Source: Paenarthrobacter sp. Z7-10 (GTDB taxonomy: Bacteria; Actinomycetota; Actinomycetes; Actinomycetales; Micrococcaceae). From it: a stretch of DNA of 64,000 nucleotides. Position 1 is the first letter of the stretch. Every line of letters begins with the position of its first letter. The notes below the pieces were generated by a model that saw only the letters and a program-made list of their open reading frames with translations, made no database searches and had not been told where the DNA came from. Location of the stretch: NCBI RefSeq assembly GCF_026932795.1, contig NZ_JADPVH010000010.1, forward strand, positions 1 to 64,000. The letters are read 5' to 3'. Position numbers and translations under genes: made by a program. This document shows, piece by piece, positions 26,686 to 35,646 of this stretch.

Positions 26686-26769
26686 AGCTGCAGCCGCCGG
26701 CGTCGGCGTCGGCGTCCTGGCCGGCTTCAGCCGCCGGCGTCCTGGCCGGACCGGCTTCAGCCGTCGGCG
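26686..26769. repeat. tandem array over the citE-like gene stop codon
   Basis: CCGGCTTCAGCCGYCGGCG occurs at 26721-26739 and 26751-26769, a 30-bp period, and a degenerate copy (CTGCAGCCGCCGGCG) near 26688. On the minus strand the unit reads GCCGRCGGCTGAAGCCGG, so the TGA stop of the citE-like gene is repeated once and then lost (TGC) in the farthest copy. The array reaches toward the dxr promoter. Confidence 0.75.
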
Positions 26770-27566
26770 CGCCGCAGGGTCTGCTCGGCATGCCGCAGGA
26801 TGGGTCCATCGATCATGCGGCCGCCGAAGGCGAAGACGCCCGCACCGGAGGCTTGTGCCGCCGCGAGCAGCTCGCGCGCCTCGGCGATTTGCTGCCCGGT
26901 GGGCGCATATTCGGAACGGATGGTGGATGCCTGACTGGGATGGATACACGCCGTGGCCCCGAATCCGCAGGCGACGGCGTCACGCACCTCCGCGGCCAGC
27001 CCAGCCAAGTCGGCAATGTTGATGTAGACGGAGTCGATGGCGGTCTTGCCGGACGCTCCTGCCGCCAGCAGCACCGCGGACCGTGCGTGCATGGCCACGG
27101 CCCGGTAACTTCCGTCCTCGTGCCGGCTGGAGCTGCCGCCAAGGGAGGCCACCAGATCCTCGGCTCCCCACATCAGGGCGACGACGTTGGGGGTGGCCGC
27201 GATGGACGGTGCGGCGAGAATTCCGGCCGCGGTTTCGCACAGCGCGACGACGTCGTAGCCGTCCAGAGCCGCCAGGGCGGCCGCACTTTCGGTCTTGGCG
27301 ACCATCACCGTGCGGTACGGGGTGCGCGCCAGTGCCGCCAGGTCCAGGTCACTGTCAGCACTGCCAAGGGCATTGATGCGCACGATGGTGTTCGCCGGGT
27401 CCAGCGGATTATCGACCAGGTGTCTGCGCGCAGCCGCTTTTCCAGCCGGCGCGACGGCGTCCTCAAGGTCGAGGATGACGGCGTCGGCGCGGTCCGCGGC
27501 CTTGGCATAGCGTTCCGGGCGGTCCGCCGGGCAGAAGAGCAATGCAGGCCCCAGTGAAAACGTCAT
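26757..27566 (-). CDS. HpcH/HpaI-type CoA-ester lyase (CitE-like)
   Basis: A 269-residue TIM-barrel lyase. [28 protein letters not shown] and [17 protein letters not shown] are CitE-family signatures for CoA-ester and Mg binding. In M. tuberculosis the equivalent gene (Rv2498c) in an otherwise parallel cluster has been linked to cleavage of beta-hydroxyacyl-CoA esters in leucine breakdown; the same role is inferred here, as no classical HMG-CoA lyase is present. The ATG overlaps the MaoC stop (ATGA). Its 3' end and stop codon are amplified in a 30-bp array. Confidence 0.87.
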   Translation of the reverse strand: MTFSLGPALLFCPADRPERYAKAADRADAVILDLEDAVAPAGKAAARRHLVDNPLDPANTIVRINALGSADSDLDLAALARTPYRTVMVAKTESAAALAALDGYDVVALCETAAGILAAPSIAATPNVVALMWGAEDLVASLGGSSSRHEDGSYRAVAMHARSAVLLAAGASGKTAIDSVYINIADLAGLAAEVRDAVACGFGATACIHPSQASTIRSEYAPTGQQIAEARELLAAAQASGAGVFAFGGRMIDGPILRHAEQTLRRADG

Positions 27567-28096
27567 GCGGCTGGCCCCGTGCTCCCGGTATGACCCGCCC
27601 TGGTCCACATCAGGCAGGTCCGGCTGGCCGTGGCCACCACCACGCCGTCCTGGTTCCGGCCGGTGTGCGCCATGGTGACAATTCCCTGGCCCGGGCGTGA
27701 TGCGGAGAGCCGCTTTTCGCTCACCACAGTTTCCGTATATAAGGTATCCCCGTGGTAGAGAGGGTGCGGAAAGGTCACATCCGTCAGCCCCAGCTGCGCC
27801 ACAATGGTTCCTTGGGTCAGCTGCGCAACGGATTGGCCTACCAGCGTGGCGAGCGTGAACATGGAGTTCATCAGGCGCTGCCCAAAGGGCTGGCCGGCGC
27901 TCCAAGCCGCATCCAGGTGCAGTGCCTGGTTATTCATGGTCATGGTTGTGAACAGGACGTTGTCCGTTTCGGTCAGGGTCCGCCCGGGCCGGTGCGCGTA
28001 GGTGGCGTCCGTTTCCAGCTCATCGAAATACAGCCCGCGCTGCTCGATGACTTTGCCTGCGGCGCCGTTGCCGTCGCGTTCCGCTGCGGTGTTCAC
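27563..28096 (-). CDS. MaoC-family dehydratase
   Basis: A 177-residue hotdog-fold protein with a [20 protein letters not shown] start and the hydratase region [19 protein letters not shown] plus [18 protein letters not shown]. MaoC proteins hydrate enoyl-CoA esters. Its place between the CoA-transferase and the CitE-like lyase matches Rv2499c and makes it the candidate for 3-methylglutaconyl-CoA hydration, a step otherwise without a gene here. GTG start overlaps the upstream stop by four bases; its own stop overlaps the next start. The whole block is translationally coupled. Confidence 0.87.
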   Translation of the reverse strand: MNTAAERDGNGAAGKVIEQRGLYFDELETDATYAHRPGRTLTETDNVLFTTMTMNNQALHLDAAWSAGQPFGQRLMNSMFTLATLVGQSVAQLTQGTIVAQLGLTDVTFPHPLYHGDTLYTETVVSEKRLSASRPGQGIVTMAHTGRNQDGVVVATASRTCLMWTRAGHTGSTGPAA

Positions 28097-28770
28097 AGGC
28101 TCGTCTCTATCTGCTCCACCTTGTCCAGCTCAATGATCAGCGTGGCACCCGTGGCGGCAACGACGTCGTCGACCGTTACGCCGGGGGCAACCTCCCGCAG
28201 CACCAGGCCGCCGCCCTCTGCGGCGGGCCGGACATCGATGACCGCCAGGTCCGTGATGATCCGGTCAACGCAGCCCTTTCCCGTCAGGGGCAGGGTGCAG
28301 CTGGGCAGAATCTTCGGTTTCCCGCTGCGGTCCGTGTGGTCCATCATTACAATCAGCCGCTTGGCACCGAAAACGAGATCCATCGCCCCGCCCATGCCCT
28401 TGACCATCTTGCCGGGAATCATCCAATTGGCCAGGTCGCCGTTTTCCGCAACCTCCATGGCTCCGAGCACCGCAACGTCGACGTGGCCGCCGCGGACCAT
28501 GCCGAACGAGGTCGCCGAATCGAAGAAGGCAGCGCCCTTGTTCACTGTCACTGTTTCCTTGCCGGCATTGATCAGGTCCGGATCGACCTGATCGTCTGCG
28601 GGATAGGGACCGGTGCCGAGGATGCCGTTTTCCGAGTGCAGCACCACCTCCACTCCGGCGGGAATGTAATTGGGGATCAGCGTGGGCATGCCGATTCCCA
28701 GATTAACGTATTGGCCGTTGTGCAGCTCCTGAGCCACCCGGGCCGCCAGTTCGTTGCGCGTCAATGCCAT
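28093..28770 (-). CDS. 3-oxoacid CoA-transferase subunit B
   Basis: A 225-residue subunit of a succinyl-CoA:3-ketoacid (acetoacetate) CoA-transferase. The catalytic glutamate lies in SENG (E47), flanked by [15 protein letters not shown] and GILGTGPYP. It forms the active site together with subunit A, encoded two bases upstream. Acetoacetate released from leucine would be activated to acetoacetyl-CoA using succinyl-CoA. Corresponds to scoB in the mycobacterial cluster, although the gene order differs here. The GTG of MaoC overlaps its stop. Confidence 0.92.
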   Translation of the reverse strand: MALTRNELAARVAQELHNGQYVNLGIGMPTLIPNYIPAGVEVVLHSENGILGTGPYPADDQVDPDLINAGKETVTVNKGAAFFDSATSFGMVRGGHVDVAVLGAMEVAENGDLANWMIPGKMVKGMGGAMDLVFGAKRLIVMMDHTDRSGKPKILPSCTLPLTGKGCVDRIITDLAVIDVRPAAEGGGLVLREVAPGVTVDDVVAATGATLIIELDKVEQIETSL

Positions 28771-28772
28771 CG

Positions 28773-29549
28773 TCAGGCCTCCTGTGCCGGGGTGGAAACG
28801 GTGCGTTTTTCAATCCGCTTTTCGCTGTGCGGCGCCCCTGCGGGCACGTGCACCACGCGCTGGACGTAGATGCCCGGCAAATGGATTTGCTCGGGGTCCA
28901 GCTCGCCCGGTTCAACCAGTTCCTCGACCTCGGCGATGGTGATCCGTCCGGCCATGGCGCACAGCGGATTGAAGTTCATGGCGGTGGCGTGGAAGACGAG
29001 GTTCCCGTGCCTGTCGCCTTTGGCGGCATGGACCAGCGCAAAGTCGGGGTTCACTGATTCCTCCAGGACGTAGTCCTCATCGCCGAAGCTGCGCACCTCC
29101 TTTGGTTCGGAGGCAATCGCGACATGACCCTGCGCATCATAGCGGCGCGGAAGCCCGCCCTCGCTGACCTGGGTTCCCACCCCCGCCGTGGTGTAGAACG
29201 CGGGAATTCCGGCCCCGCCGGCGCGCAGCTTTTCAGCCAGCGTGCCCTGCGGCGTCAGTTCCACCTCGAGCTCTCCGGAGAGGAACTGGCGCGCAAACTC
29301 CTTGTTCTCGCCCACATAGGAGGAGATGGTGCGCCGGATCCGGCCATCCATCAGCAGGATGCCCAGGCCCCAGTCGTCCACCCCGCAGTTGTTGCTGATG
29401 GTCTCCAGCTCTTTGGTGCCTTGGTCGTGGAGGGCGGCAATCAGCGCCACGGGTATCCCGCACAAGCCGAACCCGCCGACGGCGAGGGAGGCTCCATCGG
29501 CTATGTCCCGGACCGCCTCGGCCGGGGAGGCAACAACTTTGTCAATCAT
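28773..29549 (-). CDS. 3-oxoacid CoA-transferase subunit A
   Basis: A 258-residue subunit [21 protein letters not shown] at the start, the glycine-rich [17 protein letters not shown] (CoA/oxyanion loop), and [16 protein letters not shown] in the middle, all typical of the family. It pairs with subunit B two bases downstream. In the leucine pathway the enzyme uses acetoacetate. It is 65 bp downstream of the acyl-CoA dehydrogenase on the same strand, so probably on one transcript, but the gap could hold a separate ribosome-binding site and minor promoter. Confidence 0.92.
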   Translation of the reverse strand: MIDKVVASPAEAVRDIADGASLAVGGFGLCGIPVALIAALHDQGTKELETISNNCGVDDWGLGILLMDGRIRRTISSYVGENKEFARQFLSGELEVELTPQGTLAEKLRAGGAGIPAFYTTAGVGTQVSEGGLPRRYDAQGHVAIASEPKEVRSFGDEDYVLEESVNPDFALVHAAKGDRHGNLVFHATAMNFNPLCAMAGRITIAEVEELVEPGELDPEQIHLPGIYVQRVVHVPAGAPHSEKRIEKRTVSTPAQEA

Positions 29550-29613
29550 TCGTGCACCTTTCTAGGTCTCCGCACGGCCTTGACCGGCCATGGCTGCATC
29601 AATGCGGGCGCTG

Positions 29614-30789
29614 CTAAAGTCCCAGATCCCGGGCGATCACCATGAGCTGAACCTCCGTGGTTCCCTCACCGACCTCCAGGATCTTGGAATCGCGGTAATG
29701 CCGGGACACCGTGAACTCGTTGATGAAACCATACCCGCCGAAAATCTGGGTGGCGTCGCGGGCGTTGTCCATGGCGGCCTCGCCTCCGACCATCTTAGCG
29801 ATGGCCGCCTGGGTCTTGAACGGCTTGCCGGCCAGCATCCGGGCGGCCGCATCGTAGTAGGCCAGCCGCGCGGTGTGGGCGCGGGCCTGCATGCGGGCGA
29901 TCTTGAAGGAGATGGCCTGATATTTTCCGATCGCCTGGCCAAAGGCAAACCGCTCGTGGGCGTACTTAAGCGACTCATCCACGCAGCCCTGGGCGGCACC
30001 GACGGCGAGGGCGGCGATGGCAATCCGGCCCTCGTCCAGGATTGAGAGGAAATTGGCGAAGCCGCGGCCCTGCTGGCCCAGCAGGTTCGCTTCGGGAACA
30101 CGCACATCCTTCAGCGTGAGCGGGTGGGTGTCCGAGGCGTTCCAGCCCACCTTGTTGTAGGCCTTTTCGGCCGTGAATCCGGGAGTATTGGTGGGCACCA
30201 GGATGGTGGAGATTTCCTTCTTCACCGATCCGTCCGGCCGTTCGGAGGTTCCGGTGACGGCTGTGACGGTTACAAGCTTGGTGATGTCGGTTCCGGAGTT
30301 GGTGATGAACTCCTTGTTCCCATCGATGATCCACATCTTTTCGCCGTCCACAGTTTCCAGCCGCGCCCGGGTCTTGGTTCCACCGGCGTCGGACCCGGCT
30401 TCCGGTTCGGTCAAGCCGAATCCACCCAAGGCCTTGCCGGAGGCCAGCAGCGGAAGCCATTCGCGCTTTTGCTCCTCGTTGCCGAACCGATACACCGGCA
30501 TAGCGCCCAGCGACACACCGGCCTCAAGCGTGATCGCCACCGACTGATCCACCCGGCCCAGTTGTTCCAGTGCCAGGGCCAGGGCAAAGTAATCCCCGCC
30601 CATGCCGCCGAACTCCTCCGGGAACGGCAGGCCAAACAGGCCCATGTCCGCCATCTGGGAGACAACTCCATACGGGAAGCTGTGCTCCTCATCGTGCTTG
30701 GCGGACACCGGAGCCACCACCTGGTCGGCGAATTCGCGGACGGTGTCGCTGAGGTTCTGGTAGTCCTCACTCAGTTCAAAATCAGGCAT
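29614..30789 (-). CDS. acyl-CoA dehydrogenase, probably isovaleryl-type
   Basis: A 391-residue flavoprotein. The FAD and substrate segments GGFGLTEPEAGSDAGGTKT and WIIDGNKEFITNSG are intact; the catalytic base is the glutamate E375 in LEVGEGTTEVQL. Note that classic isovaleryl-CoA dehydrogenases use a glutamate elsewhere, so the base position points to the short-chain/2-methyl-branched type. From context it should oxidise isovaleryl-CoA or another branched acyl-CoA made by BKD. It overlaps the carboxylase alpha gene end by eight bases, so it is coupled. Confidence 0.88.
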   Translation of the reverse strand: MPDFELSEDYQNLSDTVREFADQVVAPVSAKHDEEHSFPYGVVSQMADMGLFGLPFPEEFGGMGGDYFALALALEQLGRVDQSVAITLEAGVSLGAMPVYRFGNEEQKREWLPLLASGKALGGFGLTEPEAGSDAGGTKTRARLETVDGEKMWIIDGNKEFITNSGTDITKLVTVTAVTGTSERPDGSVKKEISTILVPTNTPGFTAEKAYNKVGWNASDTHPLTLKDVRVPEANLLGQQGRGFANFLSILDEGRIAIAALAVGAAQGCVDESLKYAHERFAFGQAIGKYQAISFKIARMQARAHTARLAYYDAAARMLAGKPFKTQAAIAKMVGGEAAMDNARDATQIFGGYGFINEFTVSRHYRDSKILEVGEGTTEVQLMVIARDLGL

Positions 30790-33058
30790 TGCCGGTTTCT
30801 CCTTCTGTGTGCTTAGCTGCGGGGGTGCCTGCCGGTTCCGCCGCGTCGGTCATTGCTTGCGTATCTGCCGCTGAAGCGGGATCGGGGACCGCCGGATGGA
30901 TAGTGGCCACCACCTGATCCGCTTTGACCAGATCGCCGGAGCGCACACTGAGGTGCACGGTTCCGGCGACGTTGGCCAGCAGTTGATGTTCCATCTTCAT
31001 GGCCTCCACGGCCAGCAGGGTCTGGCCGGGTTCGACGGCGTCGCCACTGGCCACGCTGACGCTCACCACAGTGCCGGGCATCGGCGAGCGGACCTCCGGG
31101 TCCACGGTGCCTTCCTCCCGGGCCAGCCCGGCCAAAACCGCGGCGAGCTGTTCGGCCCGGCTGCGCAGCCGCAGTTCGGTGCTGAAACCTTCCTCGCCAA
31201 TCCAGAGCGAGGCTCCGCCGGTGGCCAGCTGGATGGTCCGGGTGACGCCGTCGTATTCGATCCGGGCGCCGGTCTCCCCGGACGGCGGGCGGAAGCTGGC
31301 CCGAACCGCTTCCGGGGCGTCCGGCTGTGCGCCATCGCCGGGGTTGGATCCGGCGCTGTCGTTGGGGCTGTCCCCGGATCCGGGCTCAGCCGGTTCAGCG
31401 ACGATGACCACCTCGGCGCTGAGCTGGCCGCCGGCAGTGGCAGGATCGAGCTCAATGTTGGACAGCTGAACCGTGACGGATTCGCCGGCACTGAGCGCAA
31501 AGACATAGCGCACTGGCCGGGGAAGACCCAACCGCCAACCATTCGCAGCCTGCCACGGCCCGTCTTGCCTGCTGGACCCGGCTGGATCCGATCTGCCCGG
31601 CGCCTGGAGCTGCTGCGCATGGACGTGCAAGGCGGCGGCGGCCAGCAGGGCAGAATCCGGCCGCCGAAAAGTCAGCGCCGGCAGCTTGCGCTCGATCATC
31701 GTGGTGTCCAGCCGGCCGGCCCGGACGTCCTCGTCGGTGACAAGCAGGCGCAGGTACTCGATGTTGGTGCCCAGCCCCAGCACCGTGGTTTCCGCCAGCG
31801 CCCGATCCAGCCGCGCCAGCGCCTGGGTCCGGTCCGGCCCCCAGGCAATGACCTTGGAAAGCATCGGATCGTAGTTGGAGCTGATCTGCAGTCCGGCTGT
31901 CAGCGAACTGTCCACCCGGATGCCGTCCCCGGACGGCTCGGCCAAGGCCAGTACCGTCCCGGAGGTCGGCAGGAAGCCGCGTTCCGGGTTTTCCGCGTAT
32001 ACCCTCGCCTCCACCGCATGGCCGGTGAGCAGCACGTCCTGCTGGGCAATGCTGAGCTTTTCGCCGGCCGCGATGCGGACCTGCCACTGCACCAGGTCCA
32101 GACCTGTGACCATCTCGGTGACAGGATGCTCCACCTGCAGACGGGTGTTCATTTCCATAAAGAAGAACTCATCCGGCGCGGCGGCGGAGACCAGGAACTC
32201 CACGGTTCCCGCACCGCTGTAGCCCACGCTGCGGGCGGCATTACAGGCGGCTTCACCGATCCGGGCGCGGGTGGCCGCGTCCAGCAGCGACGAGGGAGCC
32301 TCCTCGATGACCTTCTGGTGCCGGCGCTGAAGTGAGCATTCCCGCTCACCCAGGTGGATCACGTTGCCGTGGTTATCCGCCAGCACCTGGACCTCAATGT
32401 GCCGCGGGGTGGCGATCAGCCGCTCCAGGAACAAGGTGTCGTCGCCAAAGGCGGAGGCCGCAACGCGGCGGGCCGTAACCAGCGTTGCGGCCAGGTCCTC
32501 GGCACGCTCCACCACATGCATGCCTTTGCCGCCGCCGCCCGCCGACGGCTTGATCAGCAGCGGGTAGCCAACGCCGTCGGCCGCCGCCAGCAGCTGGGCA
32601 TCGGTCAGACCCGGTTCGGCGATCCCCGGCACCACCGGCACATCGTGGGTGCGTACGTGATTCTTGGAGCGGATCTTGTCGCCCATCATGTTCAGGGCAT
32701 CCACACCGGGGCCAATGAATGTCACGCCCGCACCGGCGAGTGCCCGCGCGAAACCCTCATTCTCGGAGAGGAAGCCGTAACCCGGGTGGACGGCCTGCGC
32801 CCCCGTGGCCTTGACCGCGGCAAGGATCGCCTCGGTGTTCAGGTAGCTTGCCGCCGCGGCCGCCGGTCCAATGCGGACCGCGACATCGGCCATTGCCACG
32901 TGCCGGGCACCGGCGTCAGCGTCGCTGTAGACCGCCACGGACCGGATTCCCATGGTCCGCAGCGTGGAGATGACCCGACAGGCGATTTCGCCGCGGTTGG
33001 CCACCAGGACGGTGGAGAAGGCCGCCGGAGCGGGAGTTTCGGTAGTTGACGTTGTCAT
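30782..33058 (-). CDS. biotin-dependent acyl-CoA carboxylase alpha subunit
   Basis: A 758-residue protein: biotin carboxylase (VLVANRGEIACRVISTLR at the start, HPGYGFLSENEGFA, GGGGKGMHVV, EMNTRLQVEHPVTEMVTGLD), a middle linker domain with a low-complexity insert, and a C-terminal biotinyl domain with K688 in EAMKMEH. Together with the following carboxyltransferase it forms a methylcrotonyl-CoA-type carboxylase, equivalent to mycobacterial AccA1. An unusual 35-residue Ala/Pro/Asp-rich tail follows the biotinyl domain. It starts four bases after the carboxyltransferase stop. Confidence 0.92.
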   Translation of the reverse strand: MTTSTTETPAPAAFSTVLVANRGEIACRVISTLRTMGIRSVAVYSDADAGARHVAMADVAVRIGPAAAAASYLNTEAILAAVKATGAQAVHPGYGFLSENEGFARALAGAGVTFIGPGVDALNMMGDKIRSKNHVRTHDVPVVPGIAEPGLTDAQLLAAADGVGYPLLIKPSAGGGGKGMHVVERAEDLAATLVTARRVAASAFGDDTLFLERLIATPRHIEVQVLADNHGNVIHLGERECSLQRRHQKVIEEAPSSLLDAATRARIGEAACNAARSVGYSGAGTVEFLVSAAAPDEFFFMEMNTRLQVEHPVTEMVTGLDLVQWQVRIAAGEKLSIAQQDVLLTGHAVEARVYAENPERGFLPTSGTVLALAEPSGDGIRVDSSLTAGLQISSNYDPMLSKVIAWGPDRTQALARLDRALAETTVLGLGTNIEYLRLLVTDEDVRAGRLDTTMIERKLPALTFRRPDSALLAAAALHVHAQQLQAPGRSDPAGSSRQDGPWQAANGWRLGLPRPVRYVFALSAGESVTVQLSNIELDPATAGGQLSAEVVIVAEPAEPGSGDSPNDSAGSNPGDGAQPDAPEAVRASFRPPSGETGARIEYDGVTRTIQLATGGASLWIGEEGFSTELRLRSRAEQLAAVLAGLAREEGTVDPEVRSPMPGTVVSVSVASGDAVEPGQTLLAVEAMKMEHQLLANVAGTVHLSVRSGDLVKADQVVATIHPAVPDPASAADTQAMTDAAEPAGTPAAKHTEGETGNA

Positions 33059-33062
33059 CAGA

Positions 33063-34670
33063 TCACATCCGGAAGAGGCCGAAGGAGGTTTCGGGCAGCG
33101 GTGCCTGGGCGCAGACGTCCAGCGCCAGTCCCAGGATGGTGCGGGTGTCCAGCGGGTCTATTACGCCGTCATCCCAGAGCCGGGCGGTGGAATAGTACGG
33201 GCTGCCCTGGTCCTCGTACTGAGCCTTGATGGGTGCCTTAAAGGCGGCTTCCTCCTCGGCGGACCAGGCACCGCCACGTCCCTCGATCTGTTCGCGCTTG
33301 ACGGTGGCCAGCACCGAGGAGGCCTGGTTACCGCCCATCACCGAGATCCGGCTGGCCGGCCACATCCACAAAAAGCGCGGCGAGTAGGCGCGCCCGCACA
33401 TCGAGTAGTTGCCGGCGCCGAAGGAACCGCCGACGACGACGGTCAGTTTGGGCACGCGCGCAGTGGCCACCGCGGTGACCATCTTGGCGCCGTTCTTGGC
33501 GATGCCGCCCTGCTCGTAGTCCTTACCGACCATAAAACCGGAGAGGTTCTGCAGGAAGATCAGCGGCACGCCGCGCTGGTCACAAAGTTCAATGAAGTGC
33601 GCGCCCTTGAGCGCCGATTCGCTGAAAAGCACACCGTTGTTGGCAATGATGCCCACCGGATGCCCATGCAGCCGGGCGAATCCGGTAACCAGCGTGGTGC
33701 CGTAGTTTTTCTTGAACTCGTGGAAGCTGCTGCCGTCCACCAGCCGGGCGATGATTTCGCGGGCATCATAGGGCGTGTTCAGGTCCGCGGGCACGGCACC
33801 GTAAAGTTCCCCGGGGTTGGCCGCCGGCTCGATGCTGGTGGCAATGTCCCATGCCGGCGCCGCCGGAGCGGGGAACGTGGCCACAATGTCGCGGACAATC
33901 TGCAGTGCATGCTGGTCATTTTCGGCCAGGTGGTCAGTGACCCCGGAAATCCGCGAATGCACATCGCCACCACCGAGTTCCTCGGCTGTGACAATTTCGC
34001 CGATCGCGGCCTTCACCAGCGGTGGTCCGCCCAGGAAGATCGTGCCCTGGTTGCGCACGATCACGGTTTCATCGCTCATCGCGGGAACATAGGCGCCCCC
34101 GGCCGTGCAGGAGCCCATCACGGAGGCAATCTGCGGAATTTTGGCCGCAGACATCTTGGCCTGATTGAAGAAAATCCGGCCGAAGTGTTCCTTGTCCGGA
34201 AAAACCTCATCCTGTTTTGGCAGGAAGGCTCCGCCCGAATCCACCAGGTAGATGCAGGGCAGCCGGTTCTCCAGCGCAATCTCCTGCGCCCGCAGGTGCT
34301 TCTTCACCGTCAGCGGGTAGTACGTTCCACCCTTGACCGTGGCGTCATTGGAGATCACCAGGACCTGCCGGCCATGCACCAGACCAATGCCGGTGATCAC
34401 TCCCGCGCCGGGACTGTCATCGTGATACATGCCGTTCGCTGCCAGCGGTGCGATCTCCAGGAACGGGCTGCCGTCGTCGAGCAGTTGATCAATCCGCTCC
34501 CGCGGCAGCAGCTTTCCGCGGCTTACGTGGCGCGCCCGTGAGCGCTCCGGACCACCCAGCGCCGCCGTCGCCAAGCGGGAGCGGAGGTCTTGGGCCAGCG
34601 CACGCTGCGCGGTCTCGTTTTCGGCGTACGCGTCACTGCCCGTGTCCACGCGGGTTTCGATCGTCTCCAT
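33063..34670 (-). CDS. acyl-CoA carboxylase beta subunit (methylcrotonyl-type)
   Basis: A 535-residue carboxyltransferase. The oxyanion and CoA pockets are visible as [36 protein letters not shown] and [17 protein letters not shown], which are close to MCC beta and to mycobacterial AccD1. It carboxylates 3-methylcrotonyl-CoA together with the alpha subunit. ATG 34670 has AGGAAG six bases upstream, so TTG 34676 is not needed. It is the first gene of the operon and is divergent from the TetR gene across an operator-like palindrome. Confidence 0.92.
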   Translation of the reverse strand: METIETRVDTGSDAYAENETAQRALAQDLRSRLATAALGGPERSRARHVSRGKLLPRERIDQLLDDGSPFLEIAPLAANGMYHDDSPGAGVITGIGLVHGRQVLVISNDATVKGGTYYPLTVKKHLRAQEIALENRLPCIYLVDSGGAFLPKQDEVFPDKEHFGRIFFNQAKMSAAKIPQIASVMGSCTAGGAYVPAMSDETVIVRNQGTIFLGGPPLVKAAIGEIVTAEELGGGDVHSRISGVTDHLAENDQHALQIVRDIVATFPAPAAPAWDIATSIEPAANPGELYGAVPADLNTPYDAREIIARLVDGSSFHEFKKNYGTTLVTGFARLHGHPVGIIANNGVLFSESALKGAHFIELCDQRGVPLIFLQNLSGFMVGKDYEQGGIAKNGAKMVTAVATARVPKLTVVVGGSFGAGNYSMCGRAYSPRFLWMWPASRISVMGGNQASSVLATVKREQIEGRGGAWSAEEEAAFKAPIKAQYEDQGSPYYSTARLWDDGVIDPLDTRTILGLALDVCAQAPLPETSFGLFRM

Positions 34671-34728
34671 CGACAACTTCCTAAAAACATCCTGGGAACT
34701 GTGTCCAACCAGGCTGACCCGCAGCTTG

Positions 34729-34744
34729 GTTAGTACTCACTAAC
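34729..34744. promoter_or_regulatory. palindromic operator between carboxylase operon and TetR
   Basis: GTTAGTACTCACTAAC, six-base arms with a four-base centre, sits between the divergent carboxylase beta gene and tetR. A further half-site GTTAGT is at 34755-34760. The spacing to both starts fits repression of both promoters by the TetR protein. The corresponding mycobacterial regulator of a like cluster is BkaR (Rv2506). Confidence 0.7.
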
Positions 34745-34825
34745 TGAGATTTAGGTTAGTCTGCTTAAACTGTGGTGTCCAACACAGGCGTGGCCACAGG
34801 CAACATCAACCGGCGGAGGGGCGCA

Positions 34826-35539
34826 ATGGCAGGCCCAGCAGAGAACCCGCAGAATTCGGTCAGCCCGGACGGCCGGGAGAAATCTGGCATCCGAGGACCG
34901 GCCCCGGCAGCTGTTGCTTCTCCGGACGCTGCCGATGTGCCCGAGCCCATCCCGCCCAGCCTGCGCAGCCAGGCCAAGGCCAACCGCCGTCAGGCCATGC
35001 TCAACGCCGCGGCGCGGCTTTTTGCCCAGCACGGCTACAACCGCGTCTCGATCGAAGAATTGGGGGCGGCCGCGGGCGTCAGCGGACCGGCTGTTTACCG
35101 GCACTTCAGCGGCAAACAGGCGGTGCTCGCAGCCCTGCTGGTCGGTGTCAGTGAGGACTTGAATACGGGCGGAAGCGCCGTGGTGGCACAGGCCGTCGGC
35201 GACGACGCGGCGCTGCGCGGCCTGATTCGCTTCCACGTCGACTTTGCGCTCTCCAATCCGGACGTGATCCGGGTCCAGGACCGTGATCTGGGCAACCTGG
35301 CCGAGGCCGACCAGAAGTCGGTGCGCACCCTGCAGCGCCACTACATCGACCAATGGGTCGCCGTGCTGGGCCGCCTCCAGCCCGGCTGCACCGGAGCCAC
35401 GCTGCGCCTGAAAGTCCAGGCCACCTTTGGCCTGATCAATTCCACCCCGCACAGCGCGCGCAGCCCGGGCCGCAATGTCGACGCAAGGGCGGCCCGGCCC
35501 GTGCTTGAAGCGATGGCGCGGGCCGGCCTGCTTGCCTGA
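34826..35539 (+). CDS. TetR-family regulator of the leucine cluster
   Basis: A 237-residue TetR protein: helix-turn-helix QAMLNAAARLFAQHGYNRVS, GAAAGVSGPAVYRHFSGKQA, after a 55-residue Pro/Ala-rich N-terminal leader. ATG 34826 has GGAGG upstream; an earlier ATG (34772) would leave too long a leader and little ribosome-binding site. It is divergent from the carboxylase operon and convergent with the BKD operon, so it sits in the middle of the cluster. By position it corresponds to Rv2506 (BkaR), a repressor of branched-chain catabolism. The effector, perhaps an acyl-CoA, is inferred. Confidence 0.88.
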   Translation: MAGPAENPQNSVSPDGREKSGIRGPAPAAVASPDAADVPEPIPPSLRSQAKANRRQAMLNAAARLFAQHGYNRVSIEELGAAAGVSGPAVYRHFSGKQAVLAALLVGVSEDLNTGGSAVVAQAVGDDAALRGLIRFHVDFALSNPDVIRVQDRDLGNLAEADQKSVRTLQRHYIDQWVAVLGRLQPGCTGATLRLKVQATFGLINSTPHSARSPGRNVDARAARPVLEAMARAGLLA

Positions 35540-35646
35540 CGGGGTGCGGCCAGCCGGGGTGCGCCGGCTGCTGACCAACCTGGTTGAGTATACTCTCCTG
35601 CCGACAATTCGAGCCGAATCAACTGCCAGGCATCCGAAGCAGTGAG

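Noticed and set aside
30896-34541. 479- and 529-codon plus-strand frames over the carboxylase genes
   Set aside because: Antisense shadows; the minus-strand frames match known enzyme families from end to end.
34751-34769. Iron-box-like sequence (TTAGGTTAG then TCTGCTTAA) near the TetR gene
   Set aside because: Only the left half matches the DtxR consensus; the right half does not, and a TetR palindrome explains the region better.
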